Positions 46,983-56,928 of a stretch of DNA of 64,000 nucleotides are shown here, piece after piece. Source of the DNA: an uncultured Pseudanabaenaceae cyanobacterium (GTDB taxonomy: Bacteria; Cyanobacteriota; Cyanobacteriia; Pseudanabaenales; Pseudanabaenaceae). A program made the translations under genes and the position numbers. Within the stretch, counting starts at the first letter, position 1, and each line of letters begins with the position of its first letter. The notes under the pieces were generated by a model. The model searched no databases and was not told the DNA's origin. It worked only from the letters and a program-made list of their open reading frames with translations. The stretch spans positions 1 to 64,000 of the forward strand of contig CALGKB010000009.1 in NCBI GenBank assembly GCA_937927915.1. Direction: 5' to 3'.

Positions 46983-48589
46983 GCGGACACTTGGTCAAAG
47001 CCCACTACAGGTGCGATCGCGCTTAGTTTTAACTTGGGGTGGTCTTGCATCACCTGTTCCAGGTTCCACTGGTTTTTGAACAGTAGGACGGGGCGTTCCC
47101 AGCGGTCTTTCACGACCATCGTGTTGAATAACCTGCCAGCGGCTTCTAGGGCAGACCAACCATCCACCACCCAGCGCGCGACACTGTAGGGCAGAGGTTG
47201 CAGCTTAGTCTCCACGCCATATTCCGACTGCAGACGATACTGTACCACTTCAAACTGCAACTGTCCCACTGCCGCCAGGATGGGTTCTCTTTTACTGTCG
47301 TCGACGGAGTACATAATTTGAATTGCCCCCTCTTCTTCCAACTCCGATACCCCTTTGCGGAATTGCTTAAACTTAGAAGGCTCAGGGGACTGCAGATAGG
47401 CAAAGAGTTCGGGGGAGAAACTGGGAATGCCGGCAAAAAAACGCTTCTTCCCCACACAGATAGTGTCCCCAATGGCAAAGGAGCCAGGGTTATTCAACCC
47501 AATTACATCGCCAGCATAAGCAGTCTCGATGGCTTCCCTGTCCTGACCAAACAGTTTTTGGGCGTGGGAAAGGCGGATGGTTTTGCCGGTACGCATATGG
47601 GTTACGGTCATATCTTTTTCAAACTTGCCAGAACAGATGCGAATAAAGGCAATGCGATCGCGGTGTTTGGGGTCCATGTTTGCCTGTAACTTGAAGACGA
47701 AGGCGGAAAACTCTTCCTCCGTGGGTTTCACCTTGCCCAGATTGCTCTCATGTTCCCCTGGGGGCAACGCCTGCTCCAAAAAGGACTTCAGAAACAGTTC
47801 CACACCAAAGTTGGTCATGGCAGAGCCAAAGTAGACGGGAGTCATCCTGCCTTCTCCCACAGCAGCAGCATCCCACTGCGCCCCCAATGCTTCGATCATC
47901 TCCCACTCCTCTTGGAACTGTTGCCACCGATCGGGATGGATGATCTCCTGGAGGCGGGGATCGAAGCGGGACAACACCTGTACCCCTGCTTCTGTACTGC
48001 CGTGAGCCGTGCGTTCAAACAAATGTACTGTCTGACTATGGCGGTCATACACCCCCTGGAACTGATCCCCCGTACCGATGGGATAGTTCATCACGTAGGG
48101 AATGATGCCCAACTGCCGTTCAATTTCATCCAGGAGGGCGAGGGGTTCTTTAGTTGGTCTGTCCATCTTGTTGATGAAGGTAAAAATGGGCAAGCGCCGC
48201 AGACGACATACCTCAAATAGCTTCAGGGTCTGGCTTTCCAAGCCCTTGGCGCCGTCTAACAACATTACGGCATTGTCTACAGCTGCCAACGTGCGATAGG
48301 TGTCTTCGCTGAAATCCTTGTGCCCTGGCGTATCCAACAGATTGACACAGTAGTTGTGGTAGTTGAACTGCAGGACAGTAGAGGTGATGGAAATACCCCG
48401 CTGTTTTTCCAGTTCCATCCAGTCGGAGGTGACATGACGCTGGGCTGCCTTTGCCTTCACTGCCCCCGCCAGATGGATTGCCCCCCCGTAGAGCAATAAT
48501 TTTTCCGTCAGAGTTGTCTTCCCGGCGTCCGGGTGGGAAATAATAGCAAAAGTACGGCGGCGGCTAACCTCCCGTTCTAATTCCGTCAT
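46979..48589 (-). CDS. prfC: Peptide chain release factor 3
   Basis: A GTPase that recycles RF1/RF2 after termination. From ATG 48589 it has 536 residues: G1 [13 protein letters not shown], switch I region with [10 protein letters not shown]3 [15 protein letters not shown]4 [12 protein letters not shown], then RF3-specific domains with [20 protein letters not shown] longer in-frame GTG start at 48604 is possible. The stop shares CTAG with the DJ-1 gene. Confidence 0.95.
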   Translation of the reverse strand: MTELEREVSRRRTFAIISHPDAGKTTLTEKLLLYGGAIHLAGAVKAKAAQRHVTSDWMELEKQRGISITSTVLQFNYHNYCVNLLDTPGHKDFSEDTYRTLAAVDNAVMLLDGAKGLESQTLKLFEVCRLRRLPIFTFINKMDRPTKEPLALLDEIERQLGIIPYVMNYPIGTGDQFQGVYDRHSQTVHLFERTAHGSTEAGVQVLSRFDPRLQEIIHPDRWQQFQEEWEMIEALGAQWDAAAVGEGRMTPVYFGSAMTNFGVELFLKSFLEQALPPGEHESNLGKVKPTEEEFSAFVFKLQANMDPKHRDRIAFIRICSGKFEKDMTVTHMRTGKTIRLSHAQKLFGQDREAIETAYAGDVIGLNNPGSFAIGDTICVGKKRFFAGIPSFSPELFAYLQSPEPSKFKQFRKGVSELEEEGAIQIMYSVDDSKREPILAAVGQLQFEVVQYRLQSEYGVETKLQPLPYSVARWVVDGWSALEAAGRLFNTMVVKDRWERPVLLFKNQWNLEQVMQDHPKLKLSAIAPVVGFDQVSA

Positions 48590-48709
48590 ATCCCAGCTAC
48601 ACACATAATAGGAGTATATTCATTGTGCCTAAATTCTAAAAAGATGTGGAGATTTTGCCCCTGCGGTAGGGGATCGCGCTAAGTTATGACCAAATTCCTC
48701 TAGGTGGCT

Positions 48710-50197
48710 ATGCAACTCCCCCGTGCTAGTGGTATCTTGCTACACCCTACCTCTTTGCCCAGTGCCTATGGCATCGGTGATTTAGGTAGTAGTGCCTACC
48801 GTTTTATCGATTTTTTACAGCAGAGTGGACAGAAGTTCTGGCAGGTGCTGCCCCTTACCCCCACAGGGTATGGTCATTCTCCCTATATGAGTTTCAGTGC
48901 TATTGCGGGCAATCCTCTTCTCATCAGTCCTGAGCTGTTGATCCAGGAGGGGCTGGTAGAACCCGATCGCTATCACCGCCCCTTCCCCGCCGATGTGGTG
49001 GACTTTGACCAGGTAATTCCCTACAAGCAGCAGATTCTGCAGGATGCCTACACCCATTTCCTCAGCCAGGAACACCTGCAGGAGGAGTTTACAGAATTTT
49101 GTGAGGCACAGGCGGATTGGCTGCATGACTATGCCCTGTTTATGGCTCTGGCGGCAACCTATCCCCACAAGTCTTGGCACCAGTGGCAGCCGGAACTAGC
49201 CCGCCGGGACCCCCAAGCCCTGGCAGCGGCACGGGAAAAATTGGCAGACACGATCGGTTTTCATCAGTTCCAGCAGTATTGCTTCTACAAGCAATGGCAG
49301 AATTTACGGCAGTACGCCAACGAGCGGCAGATACAAATTATTGGCGATATTCCCATCTATGTTGCCCACCATAGCGCTGATGTCTGGGCACACCCAGAAA
49401 ATTTTGCCCTTGACCCCGAAACCCTAGATGTGGCATGGATGGCAGGCGTTCCCCCCGATTACTTTAGCCCCACAGGGCAGCTATGGGGCAATCCCATCTA
49501 CAACTGGGAGTTTATGGAGCAAGACGGCTTTCGCTGGTGGATTAACCGTTTTCAGCATTTGACCAAGCTGGTGGACTGGATACGTATTGACCATTTTCGC
49601 GGCTTTGATACCTATTGGCAGGTGCCAGCGGGGGAGACAACGGCGATCAAAGGGGAATGGCAGGAAGCCCCAGGGGAAAAGTTTTTCACGATCCTCCTGG
49701 ACAAATTGGGGAGTTTGCCCATCCTAGCGGAGGATTTGGGGGGTGACCTGCGCCCTGAGGTGGCGATGCTACGGGAAAAGTTTGGCTTCCCCACGATGAA
49801 GGTATTGGTGTTTGCCTTTGGCGGTGACAGCAGTAATGCCCATCTGCCCCACCATTTCCAGGAAAATACAGTGGTATACACGGGTACCCACGATAACGAC
49901 ACGGTGTTGGGGTGGTGGTTGAAAATTGGTAGTCACGAACGATCGCGCCTAGTGGACTACTGGGGCTTACCAGGGATGCCCAGAGCAGAAGATGTCCCTT
50001 GGTTGTTAATCCGTATTGCCCTAGCCTCGGTGGCGCGCCTGTGTATCATTCCCCTGCAGGATGTTTTGGGGCTGGACAACAGTGCCCGCATGAATCGCCC
50101 TGGTTTGGCGGCTGGCAATTGGGCGTGGCGCTATACCCACATCCCTGAGGGCACCGCAGAAAAATTACGCCATCTCACCCATCTCTATAGCCGATGA
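48710..50197 (+). CDS. malQ: 4-alpha-glucanotransferase (amylomaltase)
   Basis: A GH77 enzyme that moves alpha-1,4-glucan segments during glycogen turnover. It has 495 residues: RASGILLHPTSLPSAYGIGDLG at the start, PLTPTGYGHSPYMSFSAIAGNP, the nucleophile Asp in DWIRIDHFRGFDTYW, the acid Glu in LAEDLGGDLRPEV and the third Asp in THDNDTVLGWW. I chose ATG 48710; GTG at 48704 is also in frame. The nuclease gene starts inside the stop (ATGA). Confidence 0.95.
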   Translation: MQLPRASGILLHPTSLPSAYGIGDLGSSAYRFIDFLQQSGQKFWQVLPLTPTGYGHSPYMSFSAIAGNPLLISPELLIQEGLVEPDRYHRPFPADVVDFDQVIPYKQQILQDAYTHFLSQEHLQEEFTEFCEAQADWLHDYALFMALAATYPHKSWHQWQPELARRDPQALAAAREKLADTIGFHQFQQYCFYKQWQNLRQYANERQIQIIGDIPIYVAHHSADVWAHPENFALDPETLDVAWMAGVPPDYFSPTGQLWGNPIYNWEFMEQDGFRWWINRFQHLTKLVDWIRIDHFRGFDTYWQVPAGETTAIKGEWQEAPGEKFFTILLDKLGSLPILAEDLGGDLRPEVAMLREKFGFPTMKVLVFAFGGDSSNAHLPHHFQENTVVYTGTHDNDTVLGWWLKIGSHERSRLVDYWGLPGMPRAEDVPWLLIRIALASVARLCIIPLQDVLGLDNSARMNRPGLAAGNWAWRYTHIPEGTAEKLRHLTHLYSR

Positions 50198-50847
50198 TCT
50201 GCCTCAGTGCTGCTAGCCTGGACGTTTACAGCCTTTGCCCCCGCAAGTTCTTTTATACCTACCTTGCCCCCGACAAACTCGCCGTCCCTCTGGCAAACTA
50301 CAGCAAATTAGGTAACCAATTCCATCGCCTGGTGGAGATACTTACCCCCCTCCCTCCCTCTAAGCGCCAGCCCTGGCTCGACCGGGTAGACAGGCAAGTG
50401 GGCATTTGGTGGCAGAATTTCTGCCGATCGGGTTTAGACCAAGTAGAAGGCAGGGTGTACAGTGAATATCCGGTGCGCTGGCAATATCGTGGCTGGGAAC
50501 TACAGGCGCGGTACGATCGGTTAGTGATTACTGCCACTGGCTACGCAATTTGGGATTGGAAGACAGGGAAAGAAAAAGTGTCCTGGCAACAGAGTCTGTA
50601 CCCTTTGTTGTGGCATTGGTACACAAATACCCCGCCAGAGACAATTTCCCTCAACTTCTGGTATGCGCCAGAGAGTAGGATAGTTTCTTTTGCTTATAAT
50701 AAACAACAGCAAGAAGAAGACCAAGCAAAGCTCGATCGAGTTTTAGATCAACTAGAAGAAAACCAATTTCCCCCTACACAGGATACCAGCCATTGTGTCG
50801 ACTGTTTCTTTCGTTATCACTGTTGGGGTAGAGGCGAGATTGCCTAA
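50194..50847 (+). CDS. PD-(D/E)XK nuclease-like protein with predicted Fe-S cluster (Cas4/AddB type)
   Basis: A 217-residue protein with the Cas4/AddB/RecB nuclease layout: SAASLDVYSLCPRKFFYTYL with Cys15, LGNQFHRLVE (His44, motif I), ARYDRL (Asp108), IWDWKTGK (Asp121-x-Lys123) and Gln132. The C-terminal Cys trio is CVDCFFRYHC (201, 204, 210). One N-terminal plus three C-terminal Cys is the 4Fe-4S staple. All catalytic residues are present, so an active exonuclease is likely. No cas genes or CRISPR are in the window. The gene overlaps malQ by 4 bases. Confidence 0.8.
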   Translation: MICLSAASLDVYSLCPRKFFYTYLAPDKLAVPLANYSKLGNQFHRLVEILTPLPPSKRQPWLDRVDRQVGIWWQNFCRSGLDQVEGRVYSEYPVRWQYRGWELQARYDRLVITATGYAIWDWKTGKEKVSWQQSLYPLLWHWYTNTPPETISLNFWYAPESRIVSFAYNKQQQEEDQAKLDRVLDQLEENQFPPTQDTSHCVDCFFRYHCWGRGEIA

Positions 50848-50858
50848 AACTAAAGGGA

Positions 50859-50880
50859 TTGTGAAAACCGCTGGTCACAA
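50859..50880. promoter_or_regulatory. Inverted repeat TTGTGA-N10-TCACAA
   Basis: A perfect 6-bp inverted repeat with a 10-base spacer just after the nuclease gene and about 45 bases before the AhpD-like gene, near where its -35 would lie. CRP-type sites have TGTGA-N6-TCACA, so the wider spacer does not fit that family well. Confidence 0.35.
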
Positions 50881-50892
50881 ACAGTAGGATGA

Positions 50893-50920
50893 TATACTTA
50901 CTAATATGATTTGTCATATT
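50893..50920 (+). promoter_or_regulatory. Candidate -10 and operator palindrome before AhpD-like gene
   Basis: TATACT at 50893-50898 is a plausible -10. Immediately after it lies a perfect palindrome AATATGA-TTTG-TCATATT (50903-50920), ending 5 bases before ATG 50926. Its position across the transcription start fits a repressor operator or, in the RNA, a hairpin that masks the start codon. No ribosome-binding site is otherwise visible. Confidence 0.5.
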
Positions 50921-50925
50921 GTTCT

Positions 50926-51267
50926 ATGAGTTACAAAGAAAAGATACAGAAAATTCGACAACAGACGGCAAAGATGCAGGAGGCGCTGCCCGATGTGATG
51001 AAAGCATTTTATAGTCTCAGTAGAAGTGCCAGTGCTAGCGGTGCTTTAGACGCAAAAACCAAAGAGTTGATCTCTTTAGCCCTAGCGGTCAACAGTCGTT
51101 GTGATGACTGTATTGCTTTTCACACCCAAGCCGTTTTGAAGGAGGGAGCCACGCAACAGGAAATTATGGAAACCCTAGCGATCGCTGTGTTTATGGGAGG
51201 TGGACCTGCCCTCATGTATGCTGCCCATGTCCTAGCAGCCCTAGAGGAATTCCAATCTAATCAATGA
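50926..51267 (+). CDS. Carboxymuconolactone decarboxylase (AhpD-like) family protein
   Basis: A 113-residue protein with the AhpD redox motif Cys59-Asp-Asp-Cys62 followed by His66 (CDDCIAFH). Such proteins act as small disulfide reductases or peroxidases in oxidative stress defence. The flanking sequence KTKELISLALAVNSRC and GGGPALMYAAHVLAALEEF is typical. I chose ATG 50926; the earlier in-frame TTG lies inside the operator palindrome. Its last 11 bases overlap pilQ on the other strand. Confidence 0.88.
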   Translation: MSYKEKIQKIRQQTAKMQEALPDVMKAFYSLSRSASASGALDAKTKELISLALAVNSRCDDCIAFHTQAVLKEGATQQEIMETLAIAVFMGGGPALMYAAHVLAALEEFQSNQ

Positions 51268-53299
51268 TTTTGGGAGTAATTAACACAATTACTTCCCGTC
51301 TTTCTTTTGCCGTTGTTGTGGCGCGGAACAGACTGCCAATTAAGGGAATATCCCCTAACAGAGGAGTTTTGAAGACATTCTGCCGATCGATTTCTTGAAT
51401 AATCCCTGCCAAAAAGAGAGTCTGTCCATCTCGCAGACGGATATTGCCCGTATCTAAACGGCGACGATTCACTAACTGCTGAATTAAGACCTGATCTGGA
51501 CCGCGAATGGGGTCACCGGGGGAACTAACTTCTGGGGAAACCGAGAGAGTAATAAAACCATTGTCATCGATTTGTTCCACTGCAATATTAAGAATTACCC
51601 CCACATCGATCGGTTCTCGGGGGTCAGAAATAGTACGGGGTTGATTACCCGGACCTGTTTCCGAAATAGTCCGCAGACCGGCAAATACCTGGGTAGTTAA
51701 ATTCACCTGGGAGGCGCTTCCTTCTTGCACAATGAGGGTGGGGTCGGTTAAAATTTTAGCCCTATTATTTTTAATTCTGGCTTGCAGATTGGCGAGGAAC
51801 TTCGCAGGAAATTGGAACGTATTAGGCTGTCCTGGTTGGGGAACATTGGTACTGTTGATTGTAGGGGGGCTAAACAGACTGGAGGGACCCTGGGCGCCAT
51901 CGGGAGTAGGGACAGGGGGAACAAAGGTGGGGTTGATGTTGCCAAAATTGCCCGTAATCTGTCCCTGGCTGCCGCTAAAGAAACTATCATCAATGCCAAA
52001 GGAAAAACTACTGCCAAAATTCTCCTGGTCGTCAAGGGTAACTTCTATAATTTTCACATTGACTGACACCTGGCGACTGCGCACATCCACCTGTTTCAAG
52101 TAATCAATGGCAGCATCTACTAGGTTGGGTGTACCGATTAATGTCACGGAATTAGTGCGATTATCTGCTGTCACCTGTAGACCCTCAAAAATTTGTGGTT
52201 GTTGTGCCCTCCCCTGGGCGGGGGGTGTGCGAGGTTGTGTGCCACCGCCATTAGCACCAAGGGCTTCCAGGAGCTGTTGTGCGCCTTTAATGGGAATTTG
52301 TCTTTGTAAAGAAGTAGTGCGACTGAGCTGACTAGTAGTGACATTGGTCTGCCCTGCCCCCACACTGCCGCCCCCACTAGAAATACTAGAGGCACTGTTA
52401 GTAGTGGTGTTAATTCTTACCTCTGGCAAACTTGCTTTGATTTGATTTAACCTGACAGTTTTGACTACCAAACCTTTGGCAGTTAGCGGTAATTCTTTGC
52501 CGATTAAGATAGTATTACCTATGCGACTGGCTTGCAAATTGCTGACCTGCAAAATGTAATTGAAGACATTTTCTACCGTTTCGTTTTTGATCTCCATAGA
52601 AACAGTGGTAGGGGCGGCTTTACTATCCCCTTCTGCCCTCTCCACAAATACAGTATTCAAACCCACAGTCATCGCTAAAACAGATAACACATCTTCCACC
52701 GGTGCGGACTTGAGAACTAAAGTGGGGATACGTTCACTAGAACCCAAACTGATGCGCAAGGGGGCAAAAGGTAAAGGACTGATCGCCACATCTCCCGGCA
52801 GGGGCGCGATCGCTTTAGGCACAAAGGGAACAGCAGGAGGAGGAGAGGGTTGTACAGGGGGAGGGACAGGGGGGGTCAGCCGACCTTTGTCAGTGTTCTT
52901 TTCCTGGGCAAGGGGAAACTTGAGGACAATACCACTAAGATTTTGCCCTACTTCTACACGGTTGCCAGGCTGGGTAGGGGTAAAGATGACTTGCACTGTC
53001 CGATCGTCTAAAGGCAGAATGGTCACAGCACTGATGCCAGGGGCGGGATTAGCACGGAAAAAGGTGTTGCCCTCTGGTAGTTGCAGGGTGGTATCGCTAA
53101 TCTCTACAACCCAATTTTTGCCCCGTTGATTAGTGGTGATGCGGGGTAGTTGGGTGGTTTGAGTCTCTAAAACTACTTCTAGGGCGGTATCTGTCACTCG
53201 CAGTTGCGCTTTGCGGATCGTGTTGGCAAAAACTGGACGGGCAAGACAAGTAAAAGCCACTACTGTCCCGATCGTTAAATACAGCGGCAGTCTTCCCAT
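51257..53299 (-). CDS. pilQ: Type IV pilus secretin PilQ (AMIN + secretin domains)
   Basis: The outer-membrane channel for the type IV pilus. The 680 residues contain: signal peptide 1-25; a peptidoglycan-binding AMIN domain about 28-130; a Pro-rich linker about 138-165; an STN-like domain around 190-260; an N1/NolW-type repeat interrupted by a Gly/Ser/Gln-rich loop; and a C-terminal secretin domain (VEQIDDNGFITLSVSPEVS, NIRLRDGQTLFLAGI, TPLLGDIPLIGSLFR). pilM, pilN and pilO, usually just upstream of pilQ, are not next to it here. It lies 42 bases after the cobT-like gene. Confidence 0.93.
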   Translation of the reverse strand: MGRLPLYLTIGTVVAFTCLARPVFANTIRKAQLRVTDTALEVVLETQTTQLPRITTNQRGKNWVVEISDTTLQLPEGNTFFRANPAPGISAVTILPLDDRTVQVIFTPTQPGNRVEVGQNLSGIVLKFPLAQEKNTDKGRLTPPVPPPVQPSPPPAVPFVPKAIAPLPGDVAISPLPFAPLRISLGSSERIPTLVLKSAPVEDVLSVLAMTVGLNTVFVERAEGDSKAAPTTVSMEIKNETVENVFNYILQVSNLQASRIGNTILIGKELPLTAKGLVVKTVRLNQIKASLPEVRINTTTNSASSISSGGGSVGAGQTNVTTSQLSRTTSLQRQIPIKGAQQLLEALGANGGGTQPRTPPAQGRAQQPQIFEGLQVTADNRTNSVTLIGTPNLVDAAIDYLKQVDVRSRQVSVNVKIIEVTLDDQENFGSSFSFGIDDSFFSGSQGQITGNFGNINPTFVPPVPTPDGAQGPSSLFSPPTINSTNVPQPGQPNTFQFPAKFLANLQARIKNNRAKILTDPTLIVQEGSASQVNLTTQVFAGLRTISETGPGNQPRTISDPREPIDVGVILNIAVEQIDDNGFITLSVSPEVSSPGDPIRGPDQVLIQQLVNRRRLDTGNIRLRDGQTLFLAGIIQEIDRQNVFKTPLLGDIPLIGSLFRATTTAKERREVIVLITPKIID

Positions 53300-53341
53300 A
53301 GGTTTTGTCGATGGAGTCCCACTTAGTATAGCGAGATTGGT

Positions 53342-54412
53342 CTAATCCTTAAGCACACCTTGGGCGAATGTAGTTTCAATTTCCTGCAACAATTGTTCTT
53401 GCCCCCACTGGGCGTAGAGATGACTGACGATGGCACTGGCACCTGCCCCCACGCCCTCCTTCACAAAACCCTCCTCATAACAGCGCAACTGGGGATACTG
53501 ACTATTGCGGAAATGCAACTCACTACAGACTAGAGGTATGCCCAACTCTGTCGCCAACTCTGCCACACCACAACTGGGGTCATCGATGACCCACCGTGTC
53601 GTAGCCACCACAAACCGATCGGGTTGCCATGGCAGTCCATAATACTGCGCCAACTGCTGCGCCAAGACATAAACCGCCACCATCTGACTGCCACCCCCCA
53701 ACAGTACCCCCCCCTTAGCCCCGATCATCATCCCTGCCACTACCGGTTGCATGGGGTCACCGACAGCAGCCACGATCGAGAGGGGGTTATCCGTACATTC
53801 TGCCCTGGCTAAACCCTGTTGCACTACCTCCCACTTCTGCTCATGGTTACAGATGGGATGGGAACTGCTGACCTTTGTGCGTGCCTCGATGCCCAAAGCC
53901 GTGAGGACAGCCAACGCCGTAGTTGTGCCCCCCGCTACACATTCACTCAGGAGGAGGTAGGGATAATCCAGGCTCAGTTTTTTCCCCCACTCTAAACCCT
54001 GCTGCAATAACCTCTCCACCGTTGCCAAATCCTGGGCACTACCCGTAGTCAGACACCTGGCAGGGGCACCGCCGAGATTAATAACAGGCACAGTAGGCGA
54101 TCGGGGTAAGCCACTGTCAAAGATATAAAGAGGTAGCCCTAACCCCCCTACCACCGCTCTGGTAATCACCACTGGGGAAGCCCCCGCCATGAGAGGAGGG
54201 AGAGGAAAGTCCAAGTTTTTACCCCTGTAGAGGAACTCCCCATCCGCGATCGCTGTAGTTTGCCGACTGGCAGGAGTAGCCCCCGCCGCTGAAATCCCGT
54301 CCATCAGACAGGTGGCAGTAAAGCCCAACACCAGGACAAAAGCAGGTTTTAGTCCTCGATACCGTTGCAGCCACCCCTGGGCACGATCGCCGCCACTGAC
54401 AACCCTGATCAT
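53342..54412 (-). CDS. CobT-like nicotinate-nucleotide phosphoribosyltransferase
   Basis: A 356-residue protein of the CobT-like family found in archaea and cyanobacteria. CobT activates the lower-ligand base of cobamides using nicotinate mononucleotide. Visible marks are LLSECVAGGTTTALAVL and VGDPMQPVVAGMMIGA, both family blocks with phosphate-binding Gly. It begins at the pnp stop (TAATG, one-base overlap), so it is co-transcribed with pnp. No cobalamin riboswitch precedes it. Cyanobacteria usually make pseudocobalamin with adenine, so the substrate may differ from dimethylbenzimidazole; this is inference. Confidence 0.8.
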   Translation of the reverse strand: MIRVVSGGDRAQGWLQRYRGLKPAFVLVLGFTATCLMDGISAAGATPASRQTTAIADGEFLYRGKNLDFPLPPLMAGASPVVITRAVVGGLGLPLYIFDSGLPRSPTVPVINLGGAPARCLTTGSAQDLATVERLLQQGLEWGKKLSLDYPYLLLSECVAGGTTTALAVLTALGIEARTKVSSSHPICNHEQKWEVVQQGLARAECTDNPLSIVAAVGDPMQPVVAGMMIGAKGGVLLGGGSQMVAVYVLAQQLAQYYGLPWQPDRFVVATTRWVIDDPSCGVAELATELGIPLVCSELHFRNSQYPQLRCYEEGFVKEGVGAGASAIVSHLYAQWGQEQLLQEIETTFAQGVLKD

Positions 54413-56550
54413 TAGAGGGCATTTGCTTGGGCTTGGGCAGCCTCTTCCGGATGGATACCCAACCTGGTCAGGTTAAACCGCCCCTTTTGGTCGATCTCCC
54501 GCACCTTGACCACAATATTGTCCCCCACATCGATGACATCTTCTACACGGGCAACCCGATTCTCCGACAGCTGGGAGATATGCACCATCCCTTCTTTACC
54601 AGGCAAAAACTCCACAAACGCCCCAATCGGAATAATCCTGGTCACCTTGCCGAGGAAGACATCCCCCACCGTAATTTTGCGGGTCATGGACTCAATCATC
54701 AGCTGGGCTTTGCGTGCCCCCTCGCGGCTGGTAGAAGCGATCGTGACTGTACCATCATCACTGATGTCAATTTTTGCCCCTGTCTCCTCAATGATGCCCT
54801 TGATATTTTTGCCCCCAGGACCAATCACCAAGCCAATTTGATCGGGATTGATCTTCATAGTGGTCAGACGGGGTGCGTAGGGAGACAGTTCAGGACGGGG
54901 TTTCGGTAAAGTTTGCAACATCTTGTCCAGGATAAACAACCGCCCTGCCCGCGCTTGGTAAATCGCCTCCTTGAGAGTCTGCAGGGAGATATTGGTGATC
55001 TTCATATCCATCTGCAGGGCAGTAATACCCGTATCTGTCCCCGCCACCTTAAAGTCCATATCCCCTAGGAAGTCTTCAATGCCCTGGATGTCCGTCAGAA
55101 TGCGCACTTCATCCCCCTCTTGCACTAAGCCCATCGCCACCCCTGACACAGGCTTCAACAGAGGAACACCTGCATCCATCAACGCGAGGGTAGAGGCACA
55201 CACAGACCCCATAGAAGTAGAACCATTGGAGGACAGCACCTCCGACACCACCCGCAACACATAGGGGAAATCTTTCTCCGAGGGAATCACAGGCACCAGG
55301 GCACGTTCTGCCAGCGCTCCATGCCCCACCTCCCGCCGACCAGGCGATCGTAAAGGTTTGACTTCCCCTACGGAGTAAGGTGGCATATTGTAGTGGTGGA
55401 GATAGCGTTTTTTCTCTTCCACATAGAGTTCGTCGGACATATCCTGGGCATCCTCACTTGTCCCCAAGGTTGCCACAGACAACACCTGGGTCAGACCCCG
55501 ATTAAACAAGGCGCTGCCATGCACCCTGGGCAATACCCCTACCTCACAGGTAATGGGACGAATTTCATCTAGCCTGCGCCCATCAATACGGATGTTTTGC
55601 TCGATCACCTGGCGGCGCATTAGCTTCTTCGTCAACTCCTTGAAGGTGGCATTAAACACATCGCCACTGATGGCACGGAAGGGATGGTCCTCTGGCAATG
55701 CCTCGATCGCTAATTTCACATCTTCTTTGATGGCATCAAGTTGGGCATCTCTGACCAGACGGTCTTTTTCACAACTGGCAATCACTGCCTGTACCCGATC
55801 GGTGGCTTTTTCCGCCATGAACTGTTCAAAATCCGTATAGGCATTGGGAGGAGGCGTTAAATCAGGGGGTTCAATCCCTAACTCTGCCATAATCCGCTGC
55901 TGTGCCTTTACCAATTCCTCCACTGCCTCGTAGCCAAACTCGATCGCTTCGATCATGTCCTGTTCGGGGAGTTGGTTTGCCCCTGCTTCCACCATGATTA
56001 CCCCCTCTGGCGTACCCGCTACAACGAGGTCAAGGTCGCCGGACTCAATTTCCGCAAACGTGGGGTTGATAATAAACTCGTCCTGGTGCAGTCCTACCCG
56101 TACCCCCGCCATTGGTCCCTTGAAGGGCAATTTTGCTAGCCAACAAGCCACAGAAGCTCCTGTTACCGCCAAGACATCCGCCGGCACCTTTTCATCCAGA
56201 GATAGAGTAGTAGCCACCACTTGAATTTCCTCCCGCACCCAGCTAGGGAACAGGGGACGCAAAGGGCGGTCAATCAAACGACAGGTCAAAATGGCTTTCT
56301 CTGGGGGTTTCCCTTCCCGCTTCAAGAAGCCCCCTGGAATCCGTCCAGCAGCATAGAGCCGTTCTTCGTAATCCACCACGAGGGGGACAAAATCAATACC
56401 TTCCCGCACTTCCCCCTTAGTTGCCGTCACCAATACCGCCGTATCACCGCACTGGATTAGCACACATCCGCCCGCCTGGGGGGCAAACTTGTTGATAAAC
56501 AGCTTGATCTCTCTGCCAAAAAAGGGGATAGTTTTCTCTATAGCACTCAT
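54412..56550 (-). CDS. pnp: Polyribonucleotide nucleotidyltransferase (PNPase)
   Basis: A phosphorolytic 3'-5' exoribonuclease of 712 residues. Two RNase PH domains ([22 protein letters not shown]..., and the active one with [21 protein letters not shown]) are joined by a helical domain. Then come KH ([21 protein letters not shown]) and S1 ([33 protein letters not shown]). Length and order are normal. It is the first gene of pnp-cobT. The leader carries inverted repeats. Confidence 0.97.
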   Translation of the reverse strand: MSAIEKTIPFFGREIKLFINKFAPQAGGCVLIQCGDTAVLVTATKGEVREGIDFVPLVVDYEERLYAAGRIPGGFLKREGKPPEKAILTCRLIDRPLRPLFPSWVREEIQVVATTLSLDEKVPADVLAVTGASVACWLAKLPFKGPMAGVRVGLHQDEFIINPTFAEIESGDLDLVVAGTPEGVIMVEAGANQLPEQDMIEAIEFGYEAVEELVKAQQRIMAELGIEPPDLTPPPNAYTDFEQFMAEKATDRVQAVIASCEKDRLVRDAQLDAIKEDVKLAIEALPEDHPFRAISGDVFNATFKELTKKLMRRQVIEQNIRIDGRRLDEIRPITCEVGVLPRVHGSALFNRGLTQVLSVATLGTSEDAQDMSDELYVEEKKRYLHHYNMPPYSVGEVKPLRSPGRREVGHGALAERALVPVIPSEKDFPYVLRVVSEVLSSNGSTSMGSVCASTLALMDAGVPLLKPVSGVAMGLVQEGDEVRILTDIQGIEDFLGDMDFKVAGTDTGITALQMDMKITNISLQTLKEAIYQARAGRLFILDKMLQTLPKPRPELSPYAPRLTTMKINPDQIGLVIGPGGKNIKGIIEETGAKIDISDDGTVTIASTSREGARKAQLMIESMTRKITVGDVFLGKVTRIIPIGAFVEFLPGKEGMVHISQLSENRVARVEDVIDVGDNIVVKVREIDQKGRFNLTRLGIHPEEAAQAQANAL

Positions 56551-56608
56551 TGCGCTCTGCTTTTCTCTCTACTTGTTCCTAGGCTCATCCTAACACTGTT
56601 AGTCCCCC

Positions 56609-56630
56609 CTGGGGCATTATTTTTCCCCAG
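56609..56630. repeat. Hairpin in the pnp leader region
   Basis: A 6-bp inverted repeat CTGGGG/CCCCAG with a 10-base loop lies 59 bases before the pnp ATG, with a smaller perfect palindrome TAACA-C-TGTTA at 56591-56601. E. coli pnp is autoregulated through a 5'-leader stem; a similar role here is only a guess. Confidence 0.35.
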
Positions 56631-56717
56631 TGCTAAATCTCCTACCTAGGACGTATGATTTGCATAGGCAAGCAAAGGAAGGGGCACCCCGCAATAGATT
56701 TATATGCCAGGAATTTG

Positions 56718-56928
56718 ATGACACTTGCTGCCCCAGTGCCTCCTGAGGAGATAGAAAATAAAACTATCCATCATTTTACCCCCTATATTGCCCCCTGACA
56801 ATTGGCATAAATCCTTTAACAGCACCAAATTTCAAAAACTTTCACTCCCAGAGTACCGAGAATGGTTGGCATCTTGGTTACTTAAGTTATTGCGCGTCCT
56901 GAAACCCACAGCATCGGTGTACATTTAT
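56718..56928 (+). pseudogene. Remnant of a DNA (N6-adenine/N4-cytosine) methyltransferase gene
   Basis: Two frames carry pieces of one protein. From ATG 56718: MTLAAPVPPEEIENKTIHHF then TPYIAP and TGA at 56796, matching the start of cyanobacterial DNA methyltransferases (ENKTI followed by the acidic region before motif IV). In the next frame, from 56788: PPDNWHKSFNSTKFQKLSLP then EYREWLASWLLKLLRVLKPT and ASVYIY. This matches the region after motif IV (DPPYN..KSFN..KF, then EYxxWLxxWL....LKPxASIYI). Motif IV itself now reads LPPD instead of DPPY. A deletion of about 20 residues and a frameshift explain both. The remnant ends where FkbM-like sequence begins. Confidence 0.65.

Noticed and set aside
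54412-54420. Possible cobalamin riboswitch before the cobT-like gene
   Set aside because: The gene starts directly on the pnp stop, leaving no leader.
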